Positions 1-6,360 of a stretch of DNA of 20,732 bases are shown in pieces. A program made the translations under genes and the position numbers. Origin of the DNA: an uncultured Sphingomonas sp. (GTDB lineage Bacteria > Pseudomonadota > Alphaproteobacteria > Sphingomonadales > Sphingomonadaceae); assembly GCA_946482655.1 (NCBI GenBank), contig CAMLSA010000058.1:1-20732 (forward strand). The letters run 5' to 3'. How positions within the stretch are numbered: the first letter of the stretch is position 1; every line of letters begins with the position of its first letter. The notes under the pieces were generated by a model. That model had not been told where the DNA came from, searched no databases, and was given only the letters and a program-made list of their open reading frames with translations.

Positions 1-1282
1 CGCACATGCCGTAATTGCCCGCGCCGAAGCTGCCGCCGATCAGCACGGTGATCTTGGGAACGCTCGCGGTTGCGACGGCGGTCACCAGCTTGGCGCCGTT
101 CCTGGCGATCCCCTCTGCCTCATATTTTCCGCCGACCATGAAGCCCGATATATTCTGGAGGAACAGCAGCGGAACCTTGCGCTGGCAGGCGAGCTCGATG
201 AAATGCGCCCCCTTCAACGCGCTCTCCGAGAAGAGCACGCCATTGTTGGCGAGGATCGCCACCGGCATCCCCCAGATATGGGCGAAGCCGCAGACCATGG
301 TGGTGCCGTAGAGGTGCTTGAACTCGTGGAACTCGGAACCGTCGACGATCCGCGCGATCACCTCGTGGACGTCATAGGGGGCGCGGACATCGGGCGGCAC
401 GATGCCGTAGATCTCGGCTGGATCGAACTGCGGCGCGCGCGGCTCGGCGCGGTTGACGACCGCCGGGTTCGGCGGCTGCAAGGTCCCGACGATATCGCGG
501 ACGATCAGCAGCGCATGTTCGTCGTTCTCGGCGACATGGTCGACGACGCCCGACCTGCGGCCGTGCGTCTCCGCCCCGCCCAGCTCCTCGGCGCTGATGA
601 TCTCGCCGGTCGCGGCTTTCACCAGCGGCGGGCCGGCGAGGAAGATCGTGCCCTGCCCGCGGACGATAACGGTCTCGTCGGACATGGCGGGGACATAAGC
701 GCCGCCCGCGGTGCAGCTGCCCATCACGCACGCGATCTGGGGAATGCCCTCGGCCGACATCTGCGCCTGGTTGAAGAAGATTCGACCGAAATGGTCGCGG
801 TCGGGGAACACCTCGGCCTGGTGCGGCAGGTTGGCGCCGCCCGAATCGACCAGGTAGATGCAGGGCAGCCGGTTTTCGCGCGCGATCTCCTGCGCGCGAA
901 GATGCTTCTTCACCGTCGTCGGGAAATAGGCGCCACCCTTCACCGTCGGGTCGTTGGCGACGATCATGCAGTGGCGGCCCTTGACCATGCCGATGCCGCC
1001 GATCACGCCCGCGCCCGGCGGGCCGCCTCCCTTGTCGTACATGTTGTTGGCGGCGAGCTGGCCGATCTCGAGGAAGGGCGAGCCCGCATCGAGCAGGCGG
1101 TGGACACGGTCGCGCGGCATCAGCTTGCCGCGTGCGACATGGCGCTCGCGATGCGCCTCCGGTCCGCCGAGCGCGGCGGTCGCGACCCTGGCGCGGAGCT
1201 CTTCGGCGAGCGCACGATTGTGCGCGGCGTTGATGGCGAAGGCTTCCGATGCGGGATCGATGAGGGTGGCAAGCCGCGTCAA
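1..1282 (-). CDS. mccB: Methylcrotonyl-CoA carboxylase carboxyltransferase (beta) subunit, 3' part beyond the window
   Basis: This is the carboxyltransferase subunit of methylcrotonyl-CoA carboxylase, which carboxylates 3-methylcrotonyl-CoA in leucine breakdown using carboxybiotin from the alpha subunit. About 427 codons are present of the usual ~535. Visible family landmarks are an N-terminal acyl-CoA-binding half with [31 protein letters not shown] and [17 protein letters not shown], and the start of the C-terminal half with [19 protein letters not shown] and [12 protein letters not shown] at the window edge. The start is taken as TTG at 1282, because GGAGAGG lies a normal distance upstream and no ATG or GTG is in frame near the conserved N-terminus. 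The TTG overlaps the TGA of the preceding isovaleryl-CoA dehydrogenase gene (TTGA), so the two are surely co-transcribed and probably translationally coupled. Propionyl-CoA or geranyl-CoA carboxylase beta is an alternative, but the neighbour and motifs favour MCC. Confidence 0.93.
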   Translation of the reverse strand, partial: MTRLATLIDPASEAFAINAAHNRALAEELRARVATAALGGPEAHRERHVARGKLMPRDRVHRLLDAGSPFLEIGQLAANNMYDKGGGPPGAGVIGGIGMVKGRHCMIVANDPTVKGGAYFPTTVKKHLRAQEIARENRLPCIYLVDSGGANLPHQAEVFPDRDHFGRIFFNQAQMSAEGIPQIACVMGSCTAGGAYVPAMSDETVIVRGQGTIFLAGPPLVKAATGEIISAEELGGAETHGRRSGVVDHVAENDEHALLIVRDIVGTLQPPNPAVVNRAEPRAPQFDPAEIYGIVPPDVRAPYDVHEVIARIVDGSEFHEFKHLYGTTMVCGFAHIWGMPVAILANNGVLFSESALKGAHFIELACQRKVPLLFLQNISGFMVGGKYEAEGIARNGAKLVTAVATASVPKITVLIGGSFGAGNYGMC

Positions 1283-2442
1283 AACCCCTCTCCGATCATT
1301 TCCCGCCCGATCAGCATCCGCCGGATCTCGTTGGTGCCGGCGCCGATGTCGAGCAGCTTCGCGTCGCGCATATAACGCTCCACCGGCCAGTCCTTGGTAT
1401 AGCCGGCGCCGCCTAGCGCCTGGACCGCCTCGTTCGCCACCTTCACCGCATTCTCGCTGGCGAGCAGGATGGCGCCCGCCGCATCGAAGCGGGTCGTGCG
1501 TCCAGCATCGCAGCTCCTCGCCACCGCATAGACATAGGCGCGCGCAGAGTTGAGCGCGACATACATGTCGGCGACCTTGGCCTGCATCAGCTGGAAGCTG
1601 CCGATCGGCTTGCCGAACTGTCTCCGCTGGCGGACGAAGGGAAGGACAGTGTCGAGGCAGGCCTGCATGATGCCGAGCTGGATGCCGGCGAGCACGGTCC
1701 GCTCATAATCGAGCCCCGACATCAATATGCCGACACCCCCGCCGACAGTGCCCATCACATTCTCTTCCGGCACCTCGCAATCATCGAACACCAGTTCGGC
1801 GGTCGGGGAGCCGCGCATGCCCATCTTGTCGATCTTTTGGCCGATCGAAAAGCCCTTCATTCCTTTTTCGATGATGAAGGTTGTAATGCCGTTCGAGGCT
1901 TGCCGGTCGTTGGCGCCGGTCCTGGCGTAGACCACCAGCGTATCGGCATGGGTCGCGTTGGTGATCCAGAATTTGGTGCCGTTGAGGATGTAGCGATCAC
2001 CCTTCCTCTCGGCCCTGAGCTTCATCGAGATGACGTCCGACCCCGCCCCCGCCTCGGACATGGCGAGGCTGCCGACATGCTCGCCCGAGATCAGCCTGGG
2101 AAGATATCTCGCCTTTTGTTCGGGCGAGGCCCAGCGCCGGATCTGGTTGACGCACAGATTCGAGTGCGCGCCATAGCTGAGCCCGACCGAGGCCGAGGCG
2201 CGGCCGACCTCCTCCTGCGCTACCACATGTTCGAGGTAGCCGAGGCCGAGCCCCCCGTCCTCCTCCTCGACCGTGATCCCGTGGAGGCCGAGGGCGCCCA
2301 TTTCGGGCCACAGCTCGACCGGGAACCAGTCCTCGGCGTCGATCCTCGCCGCGATCGGCGCGATCCGGTCGGTGGCGAAGCGTGCGGTGGTTTCGCGAAT
2401 GGCGTCGGCGGTCTCGCCGAGCCCGAAGTCGAAATCTGCCAT
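1279..2442 (-). CDS. ivd: Isovaleryl-CoA dehydrogenase
   Basis: This FAD-dependent acyl-CoA dehydrogenase oxidises isovaleryl-CoA to 3-methylcrotonyl-CoA in leucine catabolism and passes electrons to electron-transfer flavoprotein. The 387 residues are the normal length. The N-terminal helical domain is followed by the flavin/substrate motif [11 protein letters not shown] (about 126-136), a beta domain, and a C-terminal helical domain ending [10 protein letters not shown] (about 366-375). The assignment to isovaleryl rather than straight-chain substrates rests on the catalytic base. Glu lies in [12 protein letters not shown] (Glu247), where isovaleryl-CoA dehydrogenases carry it, while the site used by medium- and short-chain enzymes is Gly (IGAGT). 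The start has GGAGAGG upstream. It is the first gene of a leucine-degradation operon continuing into mccB and diverges from a LysR-type gene, whose box at 2518-2534 may regulate it. Confidence 0.95.
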   Translation of the reverse strand: MADFDFGLGETADAIRETTARFATDRIAPIAARIDAEDWFPVELWPEMGALGLHGITVEEEDGGLGLGYLEHVVAQEEVGRASASVGLSYGAHSNLCVNQIRRWASPEQKARYLPRLISGEHVGSLAMSEAGAGSDVISMKLRAERKGDRYILNGTKFWITNATHADTLVVYARTGANDRQASNGITTFIIEKGMKGFSIGQKIDKMGMRGSPTAELVFDDCEVPEENVMGTVGGGVGILMSGLDYERTVLAGIQLGIMQACLDTVLPFVRQRRQFGKPIGSFQLMQAKVADMYVALNSARAYVYAVARSCDAGRTTRFDAAGAILLASENAVKVANEAVQALGGAGYTKDWPVERYMRDAKLLDIGAGTNEIRRMLIGREMIGEGF

Positions 2443-2517
2443 GCCTGCCTCTCCAACGCGGAAGCCGTCTTGATAAACCGGGCCTCTTCATAAGAAAAAT
2501 TGAAAGAAACAGAACAT

Positions 2518-2534
2518 CATAGATCGTACCTATG
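2518..2534. promoter_or_regulatory. LysR-type operator, CATAG-N7-CTATG
   Basis: A perfect 5-bp inverted repeat with a 7-base centre (CATAG at 2518-2522, CTATG at 2530-2534) contains the T-N11-A core typical of LysR-type regulator binding sites. It sits in the 89-bp divergent gap between ivd (start 2442) and the short LysR gene, and its right arm includes the ATG of that gene at 2532. Autoregulation and control of the leucine operon are inferred from position; no binding data can be seen here. Confidence 0.55.
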
Positions 2535-2804
2535 AGCGACCGTTACCTGCTGCGCTACTTCCTGGCGGTGATCGACCAAGGTAATTTCTCCAAGGCTGCC
2601 GCGCATTGCAACGTCTTGCAGCCTACGCTGTCCGCCGGGATCGCCAAGCTCGAATCCTCGCTCGGCCGCCCCCTGTTCAACCGCACCAACCGCCTGGTCG
2701 AGCTGACCGGCGCGGTGGTCAGCCTCGCGGGACATGCCCGCCGGATCGAAGCCGAGTTCGCCGCCCTCGCGGAGACCATCGAGACGCTGGCATCGCCGGA
2801 CTGA
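2532..2804 (+). CDS. Short LysR-type DNA-binding protein, HTH domain only
   Basis: The 90 residues match the N-terminal winged helix-turn-helix of LysR-type regulators: LLRYFLAVIDQGNFSKAAAHCNVLQPTLSAGIAKLESSLGRPLF followed by the wing and the start of the linker helix (HARRIEAEFAALAETIETL). Typical family members are about 300 residues with a C-terminal periplasmic-binding-like effector domain. Here the frame stops at TGA just after the linker helix and no effector-domain coding is seen in the remaining 180 bases before the next gene. No good ribosome-binding site precedes the ATG, so a leaderless transcript is possible. It diverges from the ivd-mccB operon. It could be a stand-alone repressor or dominant-negative partner, or the remnant of a full regulator; the intact HTH favours function, without proving it. 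Confidence 0.75.
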   Translation: MSDRYLLRYFLAVIDQGNFSKAAAHCNVLQPTLSAGIAKLESSLGRPLFNRTNRLVELTGAVVSLAGHARRIEAEFAALAETIETLASPD

Positions 2805-2897
2805 TCGGCGGGAGCTGCCACGGCAACCACGGCCGCAATCCGGCTTTCGAGTCCGCTTGCCGTTCAGCCGGTCGCCGCCCAAGGCCGCCCTGGCGCG

Positions 2898-2927
2898 TTG
2901 ACATGATTTCGTTGTGTGAGCGTTGTA
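2898..2927 (+). promoter_or_regulatory. Candidate promoter for the DUF1428-GFA-DUF72 cluster
   Basis: A perfect TTGACA (2898-2903) is followed after 18 bases by GTTGTA (2922-2927), a weak -10. It would start transcription about 50 bases before the ATG at 2985. The -35 is convincing and the -10 is not. The downstream gene also has a strong AAGGAG at 2972-2977. Confidence 0.35.
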
Positions 2928-2984
2928 GGATCGACGTTGCCAATTCCGTCCTTGTTTCAGTGAAACGCGAGAAGGAGACCTGCC

Positions 2985-3338
2985 ATGACCTACGTGGATG
3001 GATTTATCGTTGCCGTGAAGAAGGACAAGGTCGACGAGTATAAACGGGTGGCGGAGCTCGCCTGCACGGTTTGGAAGGAATATGGCGCGATCGATTATGT
3101 CGAGGCGCTGGCCGACGACGTCTCGGTGGGCGAGCTGACCAGCTTCCCGCGCGCCGTCCACCTTGAGGAGGACGAGATCGTGGTCTTCTCCTATATCACC
3201 TATCCCTCGCGGGAGGTGCGCGACGAGTGCATGAAGAAGGTGATGGAGGATCCGCGGATGAAGGCTGATATGGAGAATATGCCCTTCGACGGAAAGCGGA
3301 TGATCTATGGTGGCTTCAAGGCGATCGTCGAAGGCTGA
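2985..3338 (+). CDS. DUF1428 family protein (YbaA-like)
   Basis: The 117 residues align end to end with the DUF1428 family, including E. coli YbaA: MTYVDGFIVAVKKDK at the N-terminus, a central VVFSYITYPSREVRDECMKKVMEDPRMK, and the C-terminal signature MPFDGKRMIYGGF. The family has a ferredoxin-like/dimeric alpha-beta barrel fold and no established reaction; it is probably cytoplasmic. There is no signal peptide. The ATG is preceded by AAGGAG at ideal spacing. It opens a three-gene cluster, with the zinc protein starting 11 bases after its stop. No function is assigned beyond the family. Confidence 0.9.
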   Translation: MTYVDGFIVAVKKDKVDEYKRVAELACTVWKEYGAIDYVEALADDVSVGELTSFPRAVHLEEDEIVVFSYITYPSREVRDECMKKVMEDPRMKADMENMPFDGKRMIYGGFKAIVEG

Positions 3339-3349
3339 AGGGGACGAAT

Positions 3350-3700
3350 ATGGCGTTCGGGGCAAGCTGCCACTGCGGCAAGGTCGCCTGTAGCGTCGAA
3401 GCGGACCTGCCGGCCCAGGTCTTTGAGTGCAATTGCTCGCATTGCCAGCGGAAGGGCTTTCTCCCGACCTTCTTCCCGCGCGACAAGTTCGCCTTGTTGC
3501 GCGGGGAGGATGTGCTGAAGAGCTATTTCTTCCATAAGCACGCGATCGAGCACCGCTTCTGCGGCGAGTGCGGCACCCAGCCCTTCGCCTTGGGCTGCAT
3601 GCCCGATGGATCGCCGATGGCAGGGATCAACATGCGTTGCGCCGAAGGCATCGACTTGGCCGGCCTCGATCGTCCGAAGATCGACGGAGCCAGTTTCTGA
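3350..3700 (+). CDS. GFA / CENP-V family zinc-binding protein
   Basis: The 116-residue protein carries the cysteine pattern of the glutathione-dependent formaldehyde-activating (GFA)/CENP-V fold: CHC at 7-9, CNCSHC at 27-32 and CGEC at 71-74, enough for the two zinc sites of the family. Members are often annotated as aldehyde-activating or S-(hydroxymethyl)glutathione synthase-like, but activity has been shown for few, so the substrate is unknown. It has AGGGGA upstream of the ATG, follows the DUF1428 gene by 11 bases, and its TGA overlaps the ATG of the DUF72 gene (ATGA at 3697-3700 region), indicating one transcript and coupled translation. Confidence 0.88.
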   Translation: MAFGASCHCGKVACSVEADLPAQVFECNCSHCQRKGFLPTFFPRDKFALLRGEDVLKSYFFHKHAIEHRFCGECGTQPFALGCMPDGSPMAGINMRCAEGIDLAGLDRPKIDGASF

Positions 3701-4491
3701 TGGCCGGCAAGGCCCATGTCGGTGTGGGCGGCTGGACCTATGAGCCGTGGCGCGACAATTTCTATCCCAAGGGCCTGCCCCACGCGCGCGAGCTCGAATA
3801 TGCTGCGCAGCATCTTACTTCCATCGAGATCAACGGCACCTTCTATGGCACTCAGAAGCGCGCCAGCTGGATCAAATGGGGCAAGTCGGTGCCTGAAAAT
3901 TTCGTCTTCGCGGTCAAGGCGTCGCGCTTCTGCACCAATCGCCGGCTGCTCGCCGAGGGCGCGGAGTCGGTCGCCAAGTTCGTCGATCAGGGGATCGCCG
4001 AACTCGGGCCCAAGCTCGGGCCGATCCTGTGGCAGTTTCCGGCAACCAAGAAATTCGAGCCGGATGACTTCGGGGCCTTTCTCGGCCTCCTTCCAAAGGA
4101 GCAGGAAGGGGTTTCCCTGCGTCACGCGATCGAGCCGCGGCATGAGAGCTTCGTCTGCCCTGAATTCGTCGGCCTGGCGCGGAAACATGGCTGTGCGATC
4201 GTCTTCGCCGATCATGCGGAATATCCGGCCATCGCCGATCCCACCGCTCCCTTCGCCTATGCGCGGCTGCAGAAGAGCCGCGCCGATGTCCCGACCGGCT
4301 ATGCGGACGCCGAACTCGACAGATGGGCCGATGTGGTGCGCGACTGGACGGAGGGGAAGGCGCCCGCCGACCTGCCTTATGCCGCGGGCAAGCCCGACGC
4401 GGCATCGGCCCGCGATGCGTTCGTCTTCTTCATCAGCGGCGCGAAGGAGCGAAACCCGGCTGCGGCGCGGGCGCTGATCGGCCGATTGTAA
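3700..4491 (+). CDS. DUF72 domain protein (YecE-like)
   Basis: This 263-residue protein belongs to the DUF72 family, a TIM-barrel-like fold. Family landmarks are VGVGGWTYEPWRDNFYP at the N-terminus, SIEINGTFYGTQ, FVFAVKASRF, GPILWQFP, AIEPRHESF and the late YARLQKSR segment. The reading frame is open further upstream, but the ATG at 3700 fits the family N-terminus and overlaps the GFA stop codon. No biochemical role is established for the family. The gene ends 48 bases before the convergent peroxiredoxin gene, and I see no convincing terminator hairpin in that gap. Confidence 0.88.
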   Translation: MAGKAHVGVGGWTYEPWRDNFYPKGLPHARELEYAAQHLTSIEINGTFYGTQKRASWIKWGKSVPENFVFAVKASRFCTNRRLLAEGAESVAKFVDQGIAELGPKLGPILWQFPATKKFEPDDFGAFLGLLPKEQEGVSLRHAIEPRHESFVCPEFVGLARKHGCAIVFADHAEYPAIADPTAPFAYARLQKSRADVPTGYADAELDRWADVVRDWTEGKAPADLPYAAGKPDAASARDAFVFFISGAKERNPAAARALIGRL

Positions 4492-4539
4492 TGAGACCCC
4501 AGTTGCGGTGCGAGCGCCACGGCGCCTGCTGCCGGAGTG

Positions 4540-5085
4540 CTACTTCCTTGCCCTCCAGGCTTTGACTGCGTTCAATGTTCCCGAGACATGGCCAGCCGGG
4601 CTCATCGCGGTATAGGCGTAGATGACCTTGCCGTCGGGGGCGATCACATAGGAGGTACGGTTGCTGCGCCCGGTCAGCCCCGCCATGATCAGCGCCACGT
4701 CGTAATTCCTGATCATCGCCGGCGTGGCGACCCCGACCGCGAATTTGTTGCGGCATTCGGAGACCGAGAACTTCTTGACCTCCTCCATCGGGTCGGCCGA
4801 CATGCCGATTACCGTCGCTCCCATCTTCTCGAAATCGTCGGCCGCCTCGGCGAACTGGTGCGCCTCGACGGTGCAGCCCTGGGTGAATACCTTGGGGAAG
4901 AAATAGAGCACCACCGGCCCCTCCCGGAGCGCCCGGGCGAGATTGAAATCGAAATCCCTGCCGGCCAGCGCCGCCCGCGTATCGAACGAAGGAGCCTTGG
5001 CACCGACCGGGAGCGCGGCGCTCGCCGCGCCGAGCGGCAATGCGACGGCGGCAATCAGGCTTGCGGCTTTCAGAAGCGGGCGCAT
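4540..5085 (-). CDS. Exported AhpC/TSA-type peroxiredoxin
   Basis: This 181-residue thioredoxin-fold peroxidase reduces hydroperoxides. The signature PKVFTQGC matches the PxxxTxxC peroxidatic motif, with catalytic Cys71. A second cysteine, Cys111, could act as resolving residue as in some PrxQ/BCP-type enzymes, though its spacing is wider than usual. The C-terminal part has RTSYVIAPDGKVIYAYT. The N-terminus (MRPLLKAASLIAAVALPLGAA) is a clear Sec signal peptide with likely cleavage after ASA at residue 23, so the enzyme acts in the periplasm. The start at 5085 is chosen because it gives this signal peptide and has GGAG just upstream; the frame is open further back without support. It follows the retropepsin-like gene by 61 bases on the same strand, probably one transcript. 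Confidence 0.88.
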   Translation of the reverse strand: MRPLLKAASLIAAVALPLGAASAALPVGAKAPSFDTRAALAGRDFDFNLARALREGPVVLYFFPKVFTQGCTVEAHQFAEAADDFEKMGATVIGMSADPMEEVKKFSVSECRNKFAVGVATPAMIRNYDVALIMAGLTGRSNRTSYVIAPDGKVIYAYTAMSPAGHVSGTLNAVKAWRARK

Positions 5086-5146
5086 GACATTCTCCAACAG
5101 CAAAAGGGGAAGCTTAGCGGCGGGCTCCGCCAGGTCCAGCACTCCG

Positions 5147-6118
5147 TCAGCCGCCGGGGGGCGGGATACTCCCGGCGATCTGGGGGACGGTCCGCAAGGC
5201 ATTCCCCTTGAGGATAAAACGGACGTTGCGGTTGGCGAAGTCGATCGAGACCCGATCGAACAGCTTCAGCACGTCCATGCCGAGAAGCAGCGCGGGCTTC
5301 CGGCCGAGCCCCAGCCGGCCGAAAATCCGCGGATCGGCGAAGGCCACCGGCATGTCCATGAGCGTGACGCCACCGATGCGCACGCGACCGACCTGGGTAT
5401 AGTCGGCCGGCGTAATGCCGCCGGTGACGCTGGTGATGCTGATCGGTGTCGAAGGGCCGAGCCTGCCGCGTTCGGTCAGCTTTTTGCGCAGCGCGGGATT
5501 GCCGATCGTGACGGCCGAACCCGTATCGATGATCACGCTTATCTTCTGCCCGTTCGCATCGGCGTCGACCAGGATGAGCTGTCCGAGCTTGCGCCTTGCG
5601 GTCACCACGATCTCGTCGGTGTCGACGAGCGCGGCACGCGGCGCATCGCTGATCGACATCCGCATCGCGCGAAAGTCCATCACCACGCGCTTGGTCCGGA
5701 GACTGTCGATGCCGAGGATGCCGGCCGCGCCCATGTGATGTTCGGCCAGCAGCGGCGCGGCGAAGTCGGACATTCCCTTGCGGCTCGAGCTCAGCCGAAG
5801 CTCGGGCACCACCGCGGTCCGCACCTCTTCGATGCCGGTGATGCTGAGCAGGGTCACCGTCTTGGCGGGTATCAGCGTCAGCCGGTCGGCGAGTTCGTGC
5901 GAGAGGACGGTGCGCTCGGAGCCGGTGTCGACGACGAAATGATAGGGGCCGCCGCCGTTGATGGTGACTGGAACCGTCAGCCGCTGGCTGAGATCGCGGC
6001 CGCCCTGTACTTCTTCGGGCGTCGTCGTGTCGGGAGTGGCGGCCTGGACCGGGCAGGCGAGCAGGCCCAGCGCCGCCAGGGCGGATAGTCGGCGGCGGGT
6101 CTGCACAAGGCGCGGCAT
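5147..6118 (-). CDS. Exported retropepsin-like aspartic protease, two DTGS domains
   Basis: The 323-residue protein has two retropepsin-like halves, each with the aspartic-protease triad motif: VVDTGSERTVLS (Asp64) and IIDTGSAVTIGN (Asp198). Each is followed by the hydrophobic-hydrophobic-Gly element of the fold (ILGIDSL near 134-140, LLLGMDVLKLFD later). Most bacterial retropepsin-like proteins have one such domain and dimerise; here both active-site halves lie in one chain, as in pepsins. The N-terminus is a signal sequence. LLAC at 19-22 could be a lipobox, although Leu at -2 is unusual; otherwise signal peptidase I would cut after VQA. AAGAGG precedes the ATG. The substrate is unknown. 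The exported peroxiredoxin gene follows on the same strand. Confidence 0.85.
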   Translation of the reverse strand: MPRLVQTRRRLSALAALGLLACPVQAATPDTTTPEEVQGGRDLSQRLTVPVTINGGGPYHFVVDTGSERTVLSHELADRLTLIPAKTVTLLSITGIEEVRTAVVPELRLSSSRKGMSDFAAPLLAEHHMGAAGILGIDSLRTKRVVMDFRAMRMSISDAPRAALVDTDEIVVTARRKLGQLILVDADANGQKISVIIDTGSAVTIGNPALRKKLTERGRLGPSTPISITSVTGGITPADYTQVGRVRIGGVTLMDMPVAFADPRIFGRLGLGRKPALLLGMDVLKLFDRVSIDFANRNVRFILKGNALRTVPQIAGSIPPPGG

Positions 6119-6139
6119 CGGCCCTCTTCGAATTTTCCG

Positions 6140-6158
6140 GCAGAATAGGCTTTTCTGC
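6140..6158. repeat. Inverted repeat GCAGAA-N7-TTCTGC
   Basis: A perfect 6-bp inverted repeat with a 7-base centre lies 22 bases upstream of the retropepsin-like gene (minus strand), where promoter or operator elements are expected. Role unknown; chance is possible. Confidence 0.4.
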
Positions 6159-6179
6159 TGATCCCGACAACCGGGAAGA

Positions 6180-6200
6180 CCGGTTCGGAGGCGGAACCGG
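6180..6200. repeat. Inverted repeat CCGGTTC-N7-GAACCGG
   Basis: A perfect 7-bp inverted repeat with a 7-base centre lies in the 242-bp gap between the divergent retropepsin and efflux transcription units. It has no T-tract on either side, so it is not a simple intrinsic terminator. It may be a regulatory palindrome or a chance GC-rich hairpin. Confidence 0.4.
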
Positions 6201-6263
6201 CCGAGCCGCTACCGGTTTAGCGACGATGCGCCGACCGGCCGCACGGGCGTTCCGCCGCGCTGG

Positions 6264-6293
6264 TTGTTGCGGCCGGGTAACATCGCGGATTAT
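6264..6293 (+). promoter_or_regulatory. Candidate promoter of the efflux/two-component operon
   Basis: TTGTTG (6264-6269) and GATTAT (6288-6293) are 18 bases apart. Both are partial matches to the housekeeping consensus. The -10 lies inside the inverted repeat at 6284-6312, the arrangement expected of a repressed promoter. Without transcript data this is only a candidate. Confidence 0.3.
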
Positions 6294-6312
6294 GTGCGAG
6301 GCGAAATCCGCG
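6284..6312. promoter_or_regulatory. Operator-like inverted repeat CGCGGATT-N13-AATCCGCG
   Basis: Two perfect 8-bp arms (6284-6291 and 6305-6312) are centred 21 bp apart, about two helical turns, 49 bp upstream of the outer-membrane efflux gene. This geometry fits a dimeric repressor or activator. No TetR or MarR gene is adjacent; the operon's own OmpR-type regulator prefers direct repeats, so the binding protein is unknown. Confidence 0.45.
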
Positions 6313-6360
6313 TTTCAGCGGTGACATTCCCAGACATGAAGGGACGCTAACAGGGCAGGC

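Noticed and set aside
203..1375. A 390-codon open frame on the plus strand
   Set aside because: It is antisense to mccB, whose carboxyltransferase motifs are unambiguous.
2805..2984. Possible decayed LysR effector domain after the short HTH gene
   Set aside because: Reading on in the same frame past the stop gives no effector-domain-like sequence, and 180 bases are too few for one.
2517..3365. A 282-codon open frame on the minus strand spanning the LysR and DUF1428 genes
   Set aside because: Both plus-strand products are recognisable families; the minus-strand product is not and spans an intergenic region.
4492..4539. Bidirectional terminator between DUF72 and peroxiredoxin
   Set aside because: Only overlapping GGCGCC-type self-palindromes with tiny loops are present and there is no T-tract on either strand.
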